In this document: one piece after another, positions 33,404 through 43,585 of the stretch | How positions within the stretch are numbered: position 1 is the stretch's first letter | Layout of the letters: every line of letters begins with the position of its first letter | Assembly: GCA_011037195.1 (NCBI GenBank) | Contig: JAAEAF010014504.1 | Span: 1-64,000 of the forward strand | DNA length: 64,000 nt | Direction of reading: 5' to 3' | Origin: Triatoma infestans | Lineage: Eukaryota; Arthropoda; Insecta; Hemiptera; Reduviidae | Notes under the pieces: generated by a model | The model's input: the letters and a program-made list of their open reading frames with translations, nothing else | Told to the model about the DNA's origin: nothing | The model's database searches: none | Program-made: the position numbers and the translations under genes

Positions 33404-34336
33404 TCTGGTGTGAAACACTCACACAACTTCTCTTACTCCAGTTCTCAAAATTATAATTGACAAATTTTATAGTTTGTGTACCAAATTTAATGAAATTCGT
33501 CGAAAAGTGAAAAACTGTCCAGTAAAACTTCCGGTTTACTAATTTCTTGAAACTCGGAATTTGGGTCCATATATTAATTTCTAATTAATTTGGATGGAAT
33601 TGTACTTTACAAAAAAACAATAACCACACACACCCCTCTCCTAAAAGTGGCCTTCATTGAATTTTCCCAGAGAAATGTTTTAAATAAAAGTTGTAGATCT
33701 TTTTATGTATAGTTTATATATGAAGTTTCAAGAAAATCGTCGGAGCCATTTTTGAAAAAATCGCGAAAAAGTGAAAAAAAAAATTTTAGTAAAGTGTTAA
33801 AAGTAAACGCTTTTCCGGTTATTCAATTTTTTTCAAACCCGGAATTTCCACAACATATGCAATTCTAATTAACATTATTTAGATAACAGAATTGTCTAAT
33901 AAACTGAAATAGCACTTTAGAGGAATACCTAATCCCACCCCTCCCCCAAAAGTGCCCTTAAATGAATTTTTCCAGAGAAATGTTTCATAAATAAAAGTTG
34001 TAGCTCTTTATACGTGTAGTTGACACAGTAAGTTTTATGAAATCGTCGGAGCCATTTTCGAGAAAAACGAAAAAAAAAAAAATAGTAAAGTGGTACTTTT
34101 GGATAACGTACAGTCAGATCCCATGGTGATACCTAAACGGAATATCAAGTTTCAACTTTCTACAGTTTTTCGTTTTTGAGCTATGTTGTTCACATACATA
34201 CTCACACACAGACCATTTGATAAAAACCACTTTTTTGGACCCAGGGGACCTTAAAAGGATATTTCCGTTGAAAACTCGATATCGAAAAGTTGACACGATC
34301 ACAATAATTACTCATACCAAGAGTAAGAGAAAGTAA
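33404..34336 (+). repeat. HM repeat, near full length
   Basis: Begins tctggtgtgaaacactcaca after an A-run. Module starts lie at about 33531 (cttccggtttac), 33812 (ttccggttatt) and 34093. It ends with ccgttgaaaactcgatatcg and aagagtaagagaaagtaa. The terminal hairpin is partly eroded. Confidence 0.88.
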
Positions 34337-34573
34337 TATTAAGTTTAGATTCGCTCATTCATGTAAATTAAACCAGTTTTTATTTTTGCTTGGCTTTGTA
34401 ATAAGTCAGAGGATAATCCTTATTTTTTGCAGAAAACTGCTTTGGATGGACAAGTCCATTTTTACAAGAAAAGAGATTTTTAATACGAGTAATACCCATA
34501 TTTGGGTTCCTGAAAATCTTAGGGCGGTTTATATTCCAATACACATTTAAGCATAAAGTTTAGATTAATTTAA

Positions 34574-34960
34574 TTGTCAGCTATGTGTTCATCACCCATT
34601 TTTCTTCCTCCAACAGTCAATGCAGTTGTTTTCAGTACTGGAGAATCAAGATCTTCCTCTAGGTTTAAGCTGGGCAGTTGTCTAGCCGTCCAACAGACAA
34701 AAGTTAGCCTGCTCCAAAATTATCTTGATCGGGCAGAACGACCTTCGCTAGCTCATCTGTTTCTTACCGTAATGAATTTCTTTATATGGTTGGGACCTTA
34801 GAGAAAAAATTTACGCTAACCTCGTAAACCGCTTGAATACTTTGCAAAGGCGGTTATGTTTGCTTGTACTGAAATTCCAGAACAGCAAGTGAGAACTGCA
34901 GAGCTTGCCAACGAGCTGGAGTTAGAAATTTTGAGCAATATATTCTCTGATAATAAGTAA
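34574..34960 (+). pseudogene. unidentified ORF-like segment with two stops
   Basis: A single reading frame runs 129 codons with stops only at 34799 and 34817. The last 46 codons (from PRKPLEYFAKAVMFAC to ELEILSNIFSDNK) are open and of normal amino acid composition. The stop is at 34958-34960, or AAG|GTAATT-type splicing could precede it. I recognise no family. It may be a decayed gene or transposon ORF. Confidence 0.25.
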
Positions 34961-35436
34961 TTTCTTTGAATACTTTAATTTTTCTTCTTTAATTCATTTT
35001 AAAAGGAATTTTAGTGTAATTTTTAATTGCTTATTGCAAATTCAATTGATTAAAACCATTCCTCCTAGATAAAGTACTAAAAATAAATTAAAATCTTCGC
35101 TAGATTGCATGTTCAGATAGCGATTTTTAAACTTTAAAGCCGTTTATCTTTTGAACCACTAAATTAACTTTTTTTGGGTGTCGTTAGATTTAGAATTCTC
35201 TCAATATATTTCCATATATTTTTCAGTAAGGGTTACTGTTTTTAAGAATAAAATGTAAAATAAGAGTAGGGCCCCCAAAGAAACAGGATTTTTGAGTTTA
35301 CCTCGATAACGAAGCATTTCTGGAGCAGACATCCAGAGGATTTTATTTCTTGTTCTGCCCTAAGAAATAGATCGCTGAACTTCGATGCCGCTTAACTCTC
35401 GGGCACCCTCTGAATATTATTGGATTAATGGATGAG
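34961..35436. other. unassigned
   Basis: A less AT-rich patch at about 35260-35420, next to the HHR-2 element, may belong to it. No coding signal. Confidence 0.35.
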
Positions 35437-35760
35437 GATAGTGAGATTCGTTCTTTTTAAAAAAAAATAAAAAATAAAACTTATATTTTGCCAACGTTTC
35501 GACAAATATATTGTCTTTATCAAGGCATAAAAAATAATATAAAAAAGTGCTAGACTTCAAAGCATGACTTATTTGGAAAATAAATAGGTGGGGACAATGC
35601 AACACCACAGAGAATGATGATAACACCTTCTCTGTAGTGTTGCAGTGTTCCTACCTATTCATTTTCCCTTTAAGTTATCATGTTTTGAAGTTTAACAATT
35701 TTTTTTTTTTTTTTTTTTTATGCCTTGATAAAGAAATATATTTGTCACTCTCAGTATATT
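35437..35760. repeat. HHR-2 inverted dimer (palindrome), copy 1
   Basis: The left arm runs from gtgagattcg through ccaacgtttcgac and ttatcaaggcataaaaaa to aacaccacagagaa. The right arm mirrors it (ttctctgtagtgttg ... atgccttgataaagaaata). The centre lies near 35610. The ends carry a hammerhead-like core. Arms differ at many sites, so the palindrome is old. Confidence 0.75.
35489..35527 (-). ncRNA. degenerate hammerhead-like motif (HHR-2)
   Basis: Minus strand: TGCC (stem I), TTGATAA (box, with changes at the C3 and G8 positions), an extra A, GACAA-TATAT-TTGTC (5-bp stem II), GAAA, CG, TT, then GGCA, which pairs with TGCC. The architecture matches HHR-1, but the two box changes should abolish cleavage. 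A fossil. Confidence 0.4.
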
Positions 35761-36613
35761 CATCAATCATTTAATAACGGTCGTGAATAATTTTCCATTA
35801 TAGGATTCATATTTTGGCAAATTCAATGGATTATCGGAAGTACGACTTTTTTTTGCCTAGTTTTATTTCGGAAATGCAAATACGTACCTTTTGAGTTATA
35901 CGTGAAATTTGTAACTGGGTATTACCCATATAAATAGATAAATCAGTCAAAACTTGTAGATTGCTGTAAGAGAAAGCGTAGGAGTGTTTAACACCAGATT
36001 ATTATTATTTTTTTCCAATAATTAAGTGGGGGTTGGGGGGGAAATAAGTTGAATTTTGAAATGTAAAAGAAATCTTTAATAAATTCTAAAGTCCACGTGT
36101 AGAATATTAAAAATGGATACAAGGACAATCTAACTATTAATAATAAAAATAGAAGATCGACAGGAAGATTTACATAACTTAATAATTGAAGCATTAATAT
36201 ATAATAAATTGATCTAACTTTAATAATACACATCTCTCTCTGTAATAAGACCGTAGGGCACTTGTTTATTATGAATGTCATTTTTATGCTTTCATATTGT
36301 TACTGACAGATCGCCTTCAGGCCATTGTATGATGATGTAACCTTGATATATATATAGATGTAACTTTAACTAAGTTCTTGAATTACTTTTTATAGATAAA
36401 ATATCTATCCTATATATTGTATATTTAATTTGGAGTTTCCAATCTTTATTTTGATTAGATAACAAGTGGTTCTTGTCCACTTGTTTTGTTTTGTTTCTTC
36501 ATTAAAAATGCATGTTTATTAGTGTACAACTATGTAATTATTATAAAGGAACATCAGTAATCTAAGTTTATAAGTGCTTTACATTAAAATGAACTTCTCT
36601 TAGAGAAAGTAAT
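35761..36613. other. no gene; HM 5' end inside
   Basis: A minus-strand HM 5' hairpin relic lies at about 35963-36000 (gtaagagaaagcgtaggagt). The rest is AT-rich. Confidence 0.45.
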
Positions 36614-36706
36614 GACATTATTGGCTGATGATACTCTGATGGCTGCAGACAGAAGGAAACTGGTCTTTCTGCTGCAGGAACTAAATAAAGGAAGATCTGT
36701 GGCTTT
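36614..36706 (+). pseudogene. LINE reverse transcriptase scrap with ADD motif
   Basis: Translates without interruption as TLLADDTLMAADRRKLVFLL then QELNKG, matching the (Y/F/L)ADD catalytic motif and following helix of non-LTR reverse transcriptases. Only about 30 codons are left. Confidence 0.65.
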
Positions 36707-36719
36707 AGGGGAGTATAGA

Positions 36720-36830
36720 AATCCTTTCGTTATTGCGAATTTTCGTTTTTGAGATATTTGATTTCACACACACACACACACACACACACAGACCATACGC
36801 TAAAAACACCTCTTTCTCACCAGGATTAAA
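36720..36830 (+). repeat. HM fragment with (CA)n
   Basis: Contains cgaattttcgtttttgagat then a (CA)13-like tract (36764-36790) and gaccatacgctaaaaacac, the variable dinucleotide part of HM. Confidence 0.6.
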
Positions 36831-36917
36831 GATATTAATAACCCAGACTCTATAATCCAAAATAAAAGGCTACACATCCAACTGGTCTTCTCTCTTATAT
36901 ATATGTTACCGGCAAAA

Positions 36918-37037
36918 TATGAAATTCAGGCATTCTATAGAATGCCTAGGCATTTCATATAATACCATGCGTGGTTTATACACAGATACCAAATTAATAC
37001 CAAGCGTGGTTTATACCCCGATACCAGATTATATTTC
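36918..37037. repeat. 20-bp perfect palindrome and 39-bp direct repeat
   Basis: AGGCATTCTATAGAATGCCT (36928-36947) is a perfect dyad within a looser one (atgaaat / atttcat). It is followed by two copies of a unit built on ccaagcgtggtttatac and gataccaaatt. It lies directly before the tandem LTR-like units. Confidence 0.8.
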
Positions 37038-37339
37038 TGTAACAGCAAGAGAAGCTCAGCAACCCAAGAGAGCAAGAGAAGCTCAACCACTCTCTCGGAC
37101 TGGAGTGGGAGAGAGTGGGAGAAGCGGTATACATATAGCAACGGACAGTCCATAAACACAGTTGAAATTAGTTCAGTACATCCAATCGCTACGTGTCATT
37201 CTCTTACCACTCAATCTTAAACATTCATCCATTGTAAAGGTCCAGGCAGTCTGTGTCTCATTATTAATATATCAGTTAACCAGTGTTAACCAAGTCTTCT
37301 TCTTAACTCATCAATCAAAACCCATTCTCTCTCGGATGA
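37038..37339 (+). repeat. LTR-like unit, tandem copy 1
   Basis: Starts TGTAACAGCAAGAGAAGCTC, carries TATACATA at 37128-37135, and is cut at ctctctcgga where copy 2 begins at once. It is 302 bp long and also found inverted at 8396-8723. No internal coding region lies between the two copies. Confidence 0.65.
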
Positions 37340-37664
37340 TGTAACAGCAAGAGAAGCTCAGCAACCCAAGAGAGCAAGAGAAGCTCAACCACTCTCTCGG
37401 ACTGGAGTGAGAGAGTGGGAGAAGCGGTATAAATATAGCAACGGACAGTCCATAAGAACACAGTTGAAATTAGTTCAGTACATCCAATCGCTACGTGTCA
37501 TTCTCTTACCACTCAACCTTAACCATTCATCCATTGTAAAGTCCAGGCAGTTTATTAATATTAATAAATACTGGTTACTGGAAAAACACTTAGTTAACCA
37601 GTGTTAACAAAGTATTCTTCTTAACTCATCAAACAAAACCAATTCTCTCTCAAAACTAAACATC
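37340..37664 (+). repeat. LTR-like unit, tandem copy 2
   Basis: Same start. Contains the TATAAATA box (37428-37435) with agttcagt about 35-40 bases on as a possible initiator. It runs past the copy 1 breakpoint to aaacatccattata. An AATAAA-rich stretch (37876-37889) and a primer-binding-like site follow 230 bp downstream, so the true LTR could extend to about 37890. Confidence 0.6.
37428..37435 (+). promoter_or_regulatory. TATA box of LTR-like unit
   Basis: TATAAATA, conserved at the same place in the inverted copy (8628-8635) and as TATACATA in copy 1 (37128-37135). Conservation in all three copies supports a promoter role for RNA polymerase II. Confidence 0.55.
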
Positions 37665-37895
37665 CATTATATTTCTTATGATAAATTTTGTATATTTGAA
37701 AAATATTCTTTTAAATATTCCTGTTATTCATTTGTTAACTTGGGGAAATTCTATTGTAGTGTTTCAGTACAATAAATACCATTCCAATTGGTGTTTCAAT
37801 AGTTATGGTGTACTTTAAGTAAAATAATTTAACTTTTAAATGATTTCTATAGAAATATATTTTGAAATCGGGATGTAATAAAATAATAAAGCCCG

Positions 37896-37913
37896 GGGGG
37901 GCTCGTCCGGGAT
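37896..37913 (+). other. tRNA-Pro-type primer-binding-like site
   Basis: GGGGGCTCGTCCGGGAT, the complement of a eukaryotic tRNA-Pro 3' end, with 17 of 18 bases of the usual site (first T replaced by G). Retroelements place this just inside the 5' LTR. No gag or pol follows, so this is a remnant. Confidence 0.5.
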
Positions 37914-37919
37914 GAATTT

Positions 37920-38639
37920 CCTACTTTGTCTATAACATATATATATAATATATATAAATAATTTTACCTATAATAAACGCATCTTGATAACAAAATTTAC
38001 ATGTTAAAACAATATTTATGATAACACAACATACACTTTTCAACATGCTTTATTTATTGTGCAACCAATAAACTTATAACATTAATCCCAGGATAACCTT
38101 AATAATCCATTAAAAAAAAAAAAAAAAACCTCAAGCCACAAAATGATCAATCAAATGAAACTGTAATGACATTAACTTCAATCTCTCTCTCACATCCCCC
38201 CCCCTCCCCACTGACCACTTTTAATATTTCTATTAAGTTATATAATTTTTTTTGTATCTTAGTAGTGATGTTTTCCTAGTTCACTTATTTACTAACCGAA
38301 TAGTGGCTCCCCCCCCCATCTAGAGATCGCTTTCTATAAAAGAAACTTAATGTGAAATTGCTTAATGTTTTTGATAGTTAACGAAGGACTATTTAACTTA
38401 AATGGAACCACTTATTTATTGTAAAAAAAATATATTATATAGTCTGTTTTTTTCCCTGATAGAATGAGTGATTAAGTTCGCAGTGCTGCTGGAAGATATC
38501 AGACCCCCCCCCCCATAATTACGTGTATGTTTTTGATGCGATTGGCCGGATTCAACCATTCTCCCATCTTTAGATTGTTTTGAAGAACACCTGAATACGG
38601 TCTACTAACAAAATGTGAATGATTATCTCTAATTTTAAT
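37920..38639. other. no recognised feature
   Basis: AT-rich with (TA)n at about 37939-37960 and several poly-C tracts. No internal retrotransposon domain could be found after the primer-binding-like site. Confidence 0.45.
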
Positions 38640-39090
38640 TTTTTTTTTTCTTGGGAAATTGATTTTTTGGGGGGGAGGGGGGATTTTAGTGCAACAGTAA
38701 TGTTAAGCTTTTCTCTAAACTTCCGCTTCAAATATAATAATATATGGTCATTAGACGAATTCCAAATTTGAAGAAAATTGGTTAACCGGAAGTGCGATTT
38801 CACAGAGTAGGTTTTTGAGTGGTTTTTTTAATATATTTTCTCGAACACAACTGTAAATACGATTTTTTTAAAACTTGCACTTGTTATACGAATAGATTAG
38901 TTTGTTTCAAACAAATTAAAAAAAAAAAAAAAAAATTATTTCCTAGGGATTCTGCAGAAAAATTTTGCGGCGTTAAAATTTGAAATGTTTTGTTCAATAT
39001 TACTACTTTCAAGAGATTATTTGCAGGGTACCGACTAGCAAGTAACTTCACGTAGTAACAGGAAGTCGTGTGTGTTTAGCGCTAATATTT
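38640..39090 (-). repeat. HM-related relic
   Basis: Minus-strand words: tcttgggaaattgatttttt, aatttgaagaaaattggtta, ccggaagtgcgatttcacag, ttctgcagaaaaattttgcg and the decayed 5' end aggaagtcgtgtgtg. Confidence 0.55.
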
Positions 39091-39804
39091 AGAATCCTAG
39101 GCTAGGTTAACAGATTAGATATGTGGATTGGGCCTAATCTAGTCTCTATGGTAATAGAAATGTTTTTTTTTTTGAAAACCTTATTGAACCTTTTTTGCAG
39201 TGTCACTATGACCTTTCATATTTTAAACCCTTCCATCATTATCTTTCCCTTTTCCATAGTGAAATCGTAAGAAACCTTAGAAATGTTAACTTCATGTTTC
39301 TTTCTCTATCTTTTGCCAACACTCCACTCTTCTCTTCCTATATTAACTTCCTTCCCATGATCTTCAAGGGGGACACTTCAATTTTTTCGATTTACTGTTG
39401 TCACTAATTTTTTTTCACTCGATCTCGGATAATCTGATCACAGGTTGCAGGAATACTAAATCCCTTCTAAATAGCGACTTTTGTTGAAATATTGACTTTT
39501 CCTTCTAACTTCCTGACGTAATTATTCTCGCTTCAATTTCTGAATCCTTCCTTTGATTCTGTACGAGGAAATATAATGTTTATTACTTGTTAATTTTTTG
39601 GAGTCACTGCTTTGAAATAACCGACTATTTTGAGTATGTAATTGATTCGATTTTGCACAGACTTAATTGTTTCAATATTTATTAAAATTATTTCTTAAAC
39701 CATCTCTTCTTTAGTAAGTACATCATCGATTTTTCAAAAAAAAAAAAAAAAAATCCATGTTGTCATAGTTACAAATGATTTTTTTTATTTCTTTTTTTTT
39801 TTAA
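39091..39804. other. no recognised feature
   Basis: AT-rich with slightly T/C-biased parts. ORFs have no domain. Confidence 0.5.
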
Positions 39805-40000
39805 TTTAAAGCGCGTCAGCATTTAAGGTCTCATGCACTGACACTCTAATGAGAGTCTTCTCTCGTTAGAGACAACACTGTCCATCACCGGACAGTGAGC
39901 TGTAGAGGCTCCTAGGAAGAAAAAAAAATCTAAGTGTAGCAACAACTGGACTCGAACCCAGTTCCTCCGCGTGGGAGTACACTTAGCTATCCACTTCCCT
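39805..40000 (-). repeat. SINE-1 copy with target-site duplication
   Basis: Flanked by acaaatgatt (39771-39780 and 40001-40010). Box B (gggttcgagtcc) is good, and the body hairpin cactgtcc-atcacc-ggacagtg is perfect over 8 bp. Box A is eroded. Its flanking duplication implies a fairly recent insertion. Confidence 0.9.
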
Positions 40001-40004
40001 ACAA

Positions 40005-40732
40005 ATGATTTCTTTTCTTTCGTAAACAAATCATATTGCACAGCAAAAATAATGGCTAACAATTTATTGAGTGCAATGTAATTTTGAAAAGTATGAACAC
40101 CTTTTTTTTTTCTTTCATACACCTTCATTCATAATAATGTACACCTTTTCAGTTAACCAATAAATAATCAATGATAAATTGTACATGTTTAGCCAGTAAA
40201 TAATACATATCATTGGATATATTATATAAGTATAGGTAGTATATAGGTAATGATGGTATGACGTTACTATGTGTATATATTATATATATGTTGTATAAAA
40301 TATTAATGTTTACGCATGTATGTATATATACATATATATGATGGTGAAAGGTTGTTTGATTCACAATGCGTGTGGGCCGTGTTTGAAAATGTCACAGTCA
40401 TTGCTAAAACTTAAGTTTTTATTTTTTATTTTTTATTTTTATGAGGTCGATTTATAGTTCATTTGGTCGATCCTCATCCAATTTTTTGGTAGCTACCTAA
40501 ACGATTTAGTATAGTAAAAAAAAAAAGACGTTTTGTAACTGCCTAACAAACTCTGATGATACTCCTTAGATTGCTAAATTTATTATATGCTTTTATATCT
40601 ATGTATAAGAAACATTTTAGTTTGGAAATATTAGTTTAGTAATATACTGGCTTTTGTGTTTACTAAATTTCCGTTTTGAAATTTCTATTAAAGATGGCAG
40701 TAATTAATCATAATCCTTTATAATATTAAAAG
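40005..40732. other. no recognised feature (AT-rich)
   Basis: Short (TA)/(CATG) rich tracts near 40270-40340. No gene. Confidence 0.5.
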
Positions 40733-41130
40733 TCTGGTGTGAAACACTCACACTACTTTCTCTTACTCTAATTAATACAATTTAATCTGCTGAAGAATTT
40801 AATCTGAACTCCATATTGCGGATTTGTTACTTAAACTATCTTTTCATTTTATTTTACTTATAAATTTTATTATTATTATTTTTAAAATGTATGTATTGTA
40901 AGCATATTATGTACAATACATATTTTAAAACCATATAAAAAAAATTGGTACTTCGGATTATTCGTGCCATTCCTCCTCTCCAGTATTAGCCTGGATAATC
41001 GAGAAGAATTAAATGTGTTGCAAAAACTCTTAGTTGGAAGAAAATTTGGTTGACCGGATGTGCAAGTTTATTGAACTTTATTTTTCTCAGCGATTTGCTC
41101 GATAAAGGTATCAACGAATTTTTATAATAT
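40733..41130. repeat. HM fragments flanking a Tc1 insertion
   Basis: A plus-strand HM 5' end at 40733 (gtctggtgtgaaacactcac then actactttctcttactcta), then minus-strand module words (41045 onward: ggttgaccggatgtgcaag) up to the Tc1 left end. Confidence 0.55.
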
Positions 41131-42602
41131 ATCAAAAAAAGTTTTGCATATTTCAAGATTTTGTATTTCTGAACCAAATAAAATACAACTTTGTTTACCT
41201 TATAATAGTGTACAAAACAAACAAACAAAAAACACTTTATCTTAGAGATAGCGCAGGAGCCAATGTAAAAAAAAAAAACGAAAATTTTGCCCTACAGAAA
41301 TGTAAACAAAAACTCATGTAATCCTTAAACCACAAAGTCAATTTTCAATGTAATCAGTGTAATGTGTGTGACTTCCATGAGCCCTGCCACATTCTTGGAG
41401 GCGGTGTGGCATGCTTAATATCAGGGTATCCAGTGCATCTTGCGGAAGATTGTCCCATTCCTCTATGGGAACGGTTGGAAATTACTGTTTTCAATCATCT
41501 CCATACATGTTCCACGCAATGCAAATCAGGAGACAATAGTGGCTATATCATTCATTGAATACCATGGCTTTGCAAGAACGTATTCACGGACTGAGCGCGG
41601 TGGGCACGAGCATTATCCTCCATTAAAGTGAAATCTGCTCCAATGCTAGCTCTAAATCCACGAACAAAAGGTTCAAGGACGTTGTCCTCATATTTCTTTG
41701 ACGTCATATTACCCTGGATGTGGACTAGTGGTGTGCGGCGTCCCATTATTATTCCTCCCTAGAAGAGTGCTGAACCACCACATTGCTGGTAGCGTTCAAC
41801 AATGAAAACTTCACTTTAACGTTGACCATTTGCCCTCCAGACATGAATGCTTTTGATATCTGGATGCAACGAAATGCCTACCTCATCTGTAAATAACGTT
41901 TGGGCCCATTGTTCCCGGGTCCAATTTTCTTATCTTCTTACCCAATTGTACACGCTGAAGTCTGTGGCGATATTCGAGGCGTGGTGCCCTGAATGGCCTT
42001 CAAGAACGTAGTCCTGCATTGTGGAGTCGATTTCAAACAGTTTGTGCAGATACATTGACTCCTGTAGCCGCTCGAAGCTTCCTCAGTTAGGTGGTTGCTG
42101 TGCTCCTAGGTTGTCTCCTAGCGGAAATACAGCTGTATCGGTCTTGAGCAGCGGTCGTTTTGCGTAGTCGACCTATGCTAGGCTTATCAGCTATGGTTTG
42201 TGTCTGTTGGAGTTTCCCCCAAAGTCTGGAAACGTCATTTTGATTGCATCGCTTGTGTCATTTGCCATTGACGCTTGTGTCATTTGACCATGTTCCATTA
42301 AAGTCACTATTCGAACTCTATCTGCTGCTGAAATCTGTGGCATTGCTGTTTAAATTCATGGTAAAATCACTTCCTTTTCAACTTACACGCAATCTACAAA
42401 AAAATTTTCAACTGCACGCAATCAGCTCAACTTCTCAACTGATCAAAATCTCTAACAACTAGTGAATGAATGAGCACATTGTCAGGAAAACAAATATGAC
42501 GCGTTTCAAAGGTCATACAAAACAAAGAAATGCAACATAATTTACCGGACAAAGTTCGCAAATGCAAAATCTTGCGATTTGCAAAACTTTTTTTGACCAG
42601 TA
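41131..42602 (-). mobile_element. Tc1-like element, decayed, with inverted repeats
   Basis: The ends pair as inverted repeats of about 45 bp: left tcaaaaaaagttttgcatat, right (read inward) gtcaaaaaaagttttgcaaa, both continuing with caagattttg. About 1.47 kb. It sits between TA dinucleotides within an HM repeat. Confidence 0.85.
41354..42343 (-). pseudogene. Tc1-family DDE transposase (decayed)
   Basis: Reading from MPQISAADRVRIVTLMEHGQ, the DNA-binding half is broken by frameshifts and a stop. The catalytic half shows WTREQWAQTLFTDEVGISLH (first Asp), VHIQGNMTSKKYEDNVLEPF, MEDNARAHRA (second Asp) and SPDLHCVEHVWRWL (Glu). It ends SWKSHTLH. The 990-bp span fits a 330-residue Tc1 transposase. 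Confidence 0.85.
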
Positions 42603-42604
42603 TA

Positions 42605-42935
42605 TTTGATATACAATTTCACATTTATAAGCAACCTCCATTTCTGTACGAAATATTTATCCGAGTAAGAAAAATTTTAGAGGAAATAATGTGGGACAGC
42701 TGTTAAAGTAACCAAGTTTCTAGATTCAAATTGTTGGTCGAAAATAAAAAAACTACGAGAAACTGAAAAAAATATTCAGTAAAAAAACTTTTCTCATTTT
42801 TAATTAGATTTTGATGGAAACCTCCAAGCGCAATACTCGAAGCGCTATATCAAGTTCGGGCTTCCTATGAGTTGTCCCTTTTTTTTTTGATTATTGAACA
42901 ATTTTATTCAAACCCACATAGACCCACAAATACCT
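42605..42935 (+). repeat. HM fragment between Tc1 and LINE-B
   Basis: Forward HM words from about 42740 (cgaaaataaaaaaactacg, ctcgaagcgctatatcaagt, gggcttcctatgag). Cut by LINE-B. A matching 3' end (aattgacacgattgcag) appears after it at about 43520-43585. Confidence 0.5.
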
Positions 42936-43498
42936 TTAGATTAGATTAGATTAACACAGGGGGGACTCAAATGCCCAGGCACTGCAGCCTACCCATTGAG
43001 GCTTATTGTGCCAACCCCTCAACACCTCGTAAAGGAAGTCCCCCCTCTTCATGAGGTCCAGAACCTTCCCCACCAGTCCTTCTTGGAGTACGATTTCCTC
43101 CGGTCTCAACATGCCGAAGATCTCGTACCGCAATCTGCCGATCGTAACGCAATCAAATAATAGATGAGAGGCCGTCTTCTCCTCCTCCTCCTGACACAGT
43201 CTACACAAGGTCTTCGAATCAACCAATCCCACCTTGTGCAGATGTTTCTTGAACCTGCCGTGCCCTGTAAACAGGCGTGTTATCAGACAAATCTGATACC
43301 TGCTTAAACCCAGGATCTCTCTGGTTTTTCTTCTACACAGCTCTGGCATTACCATTTTGCCATGTTTTGCTCCAGTACTTAGCCTCCAGTGACGATTATG
43401 TTCTCTCCGAGTCCATTCTCTCAGGGACGCCCTCGCCATACTTTTGGCTATTCCCAGAACAGGCTCGCGCCATTCCTGGCCAGTTGATCGGCTAATGA
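42936..43498 (-). pseudogene. LINE-B 3' end: RNase H end and zinc knuckle
   Basis: Minus strand: ADQLARNGA in one frame, then EPVLGIAKSMARASLREW and the 163-codon run through LSRYQICLITRLFTGHGRF to the intact knuckle CRLCQEEEEKTASHLLFDC (C-x2-C-x9-H-x4-C by eye). It ends with a (TAATC)n-type tail (42938-42953). The RNase H catalytic part and RT are missing, and a small deletion fuses the two frames. Confidence 0.85.
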
Positions 43499-43585
43499 AA
43501 ATGATATGAAAAATCTCTATCTCATATTTTCAGTAAAAATTCAATTTTTAAAAAAAATTGACACGATTGCAGTTAAGGTGGCGGT

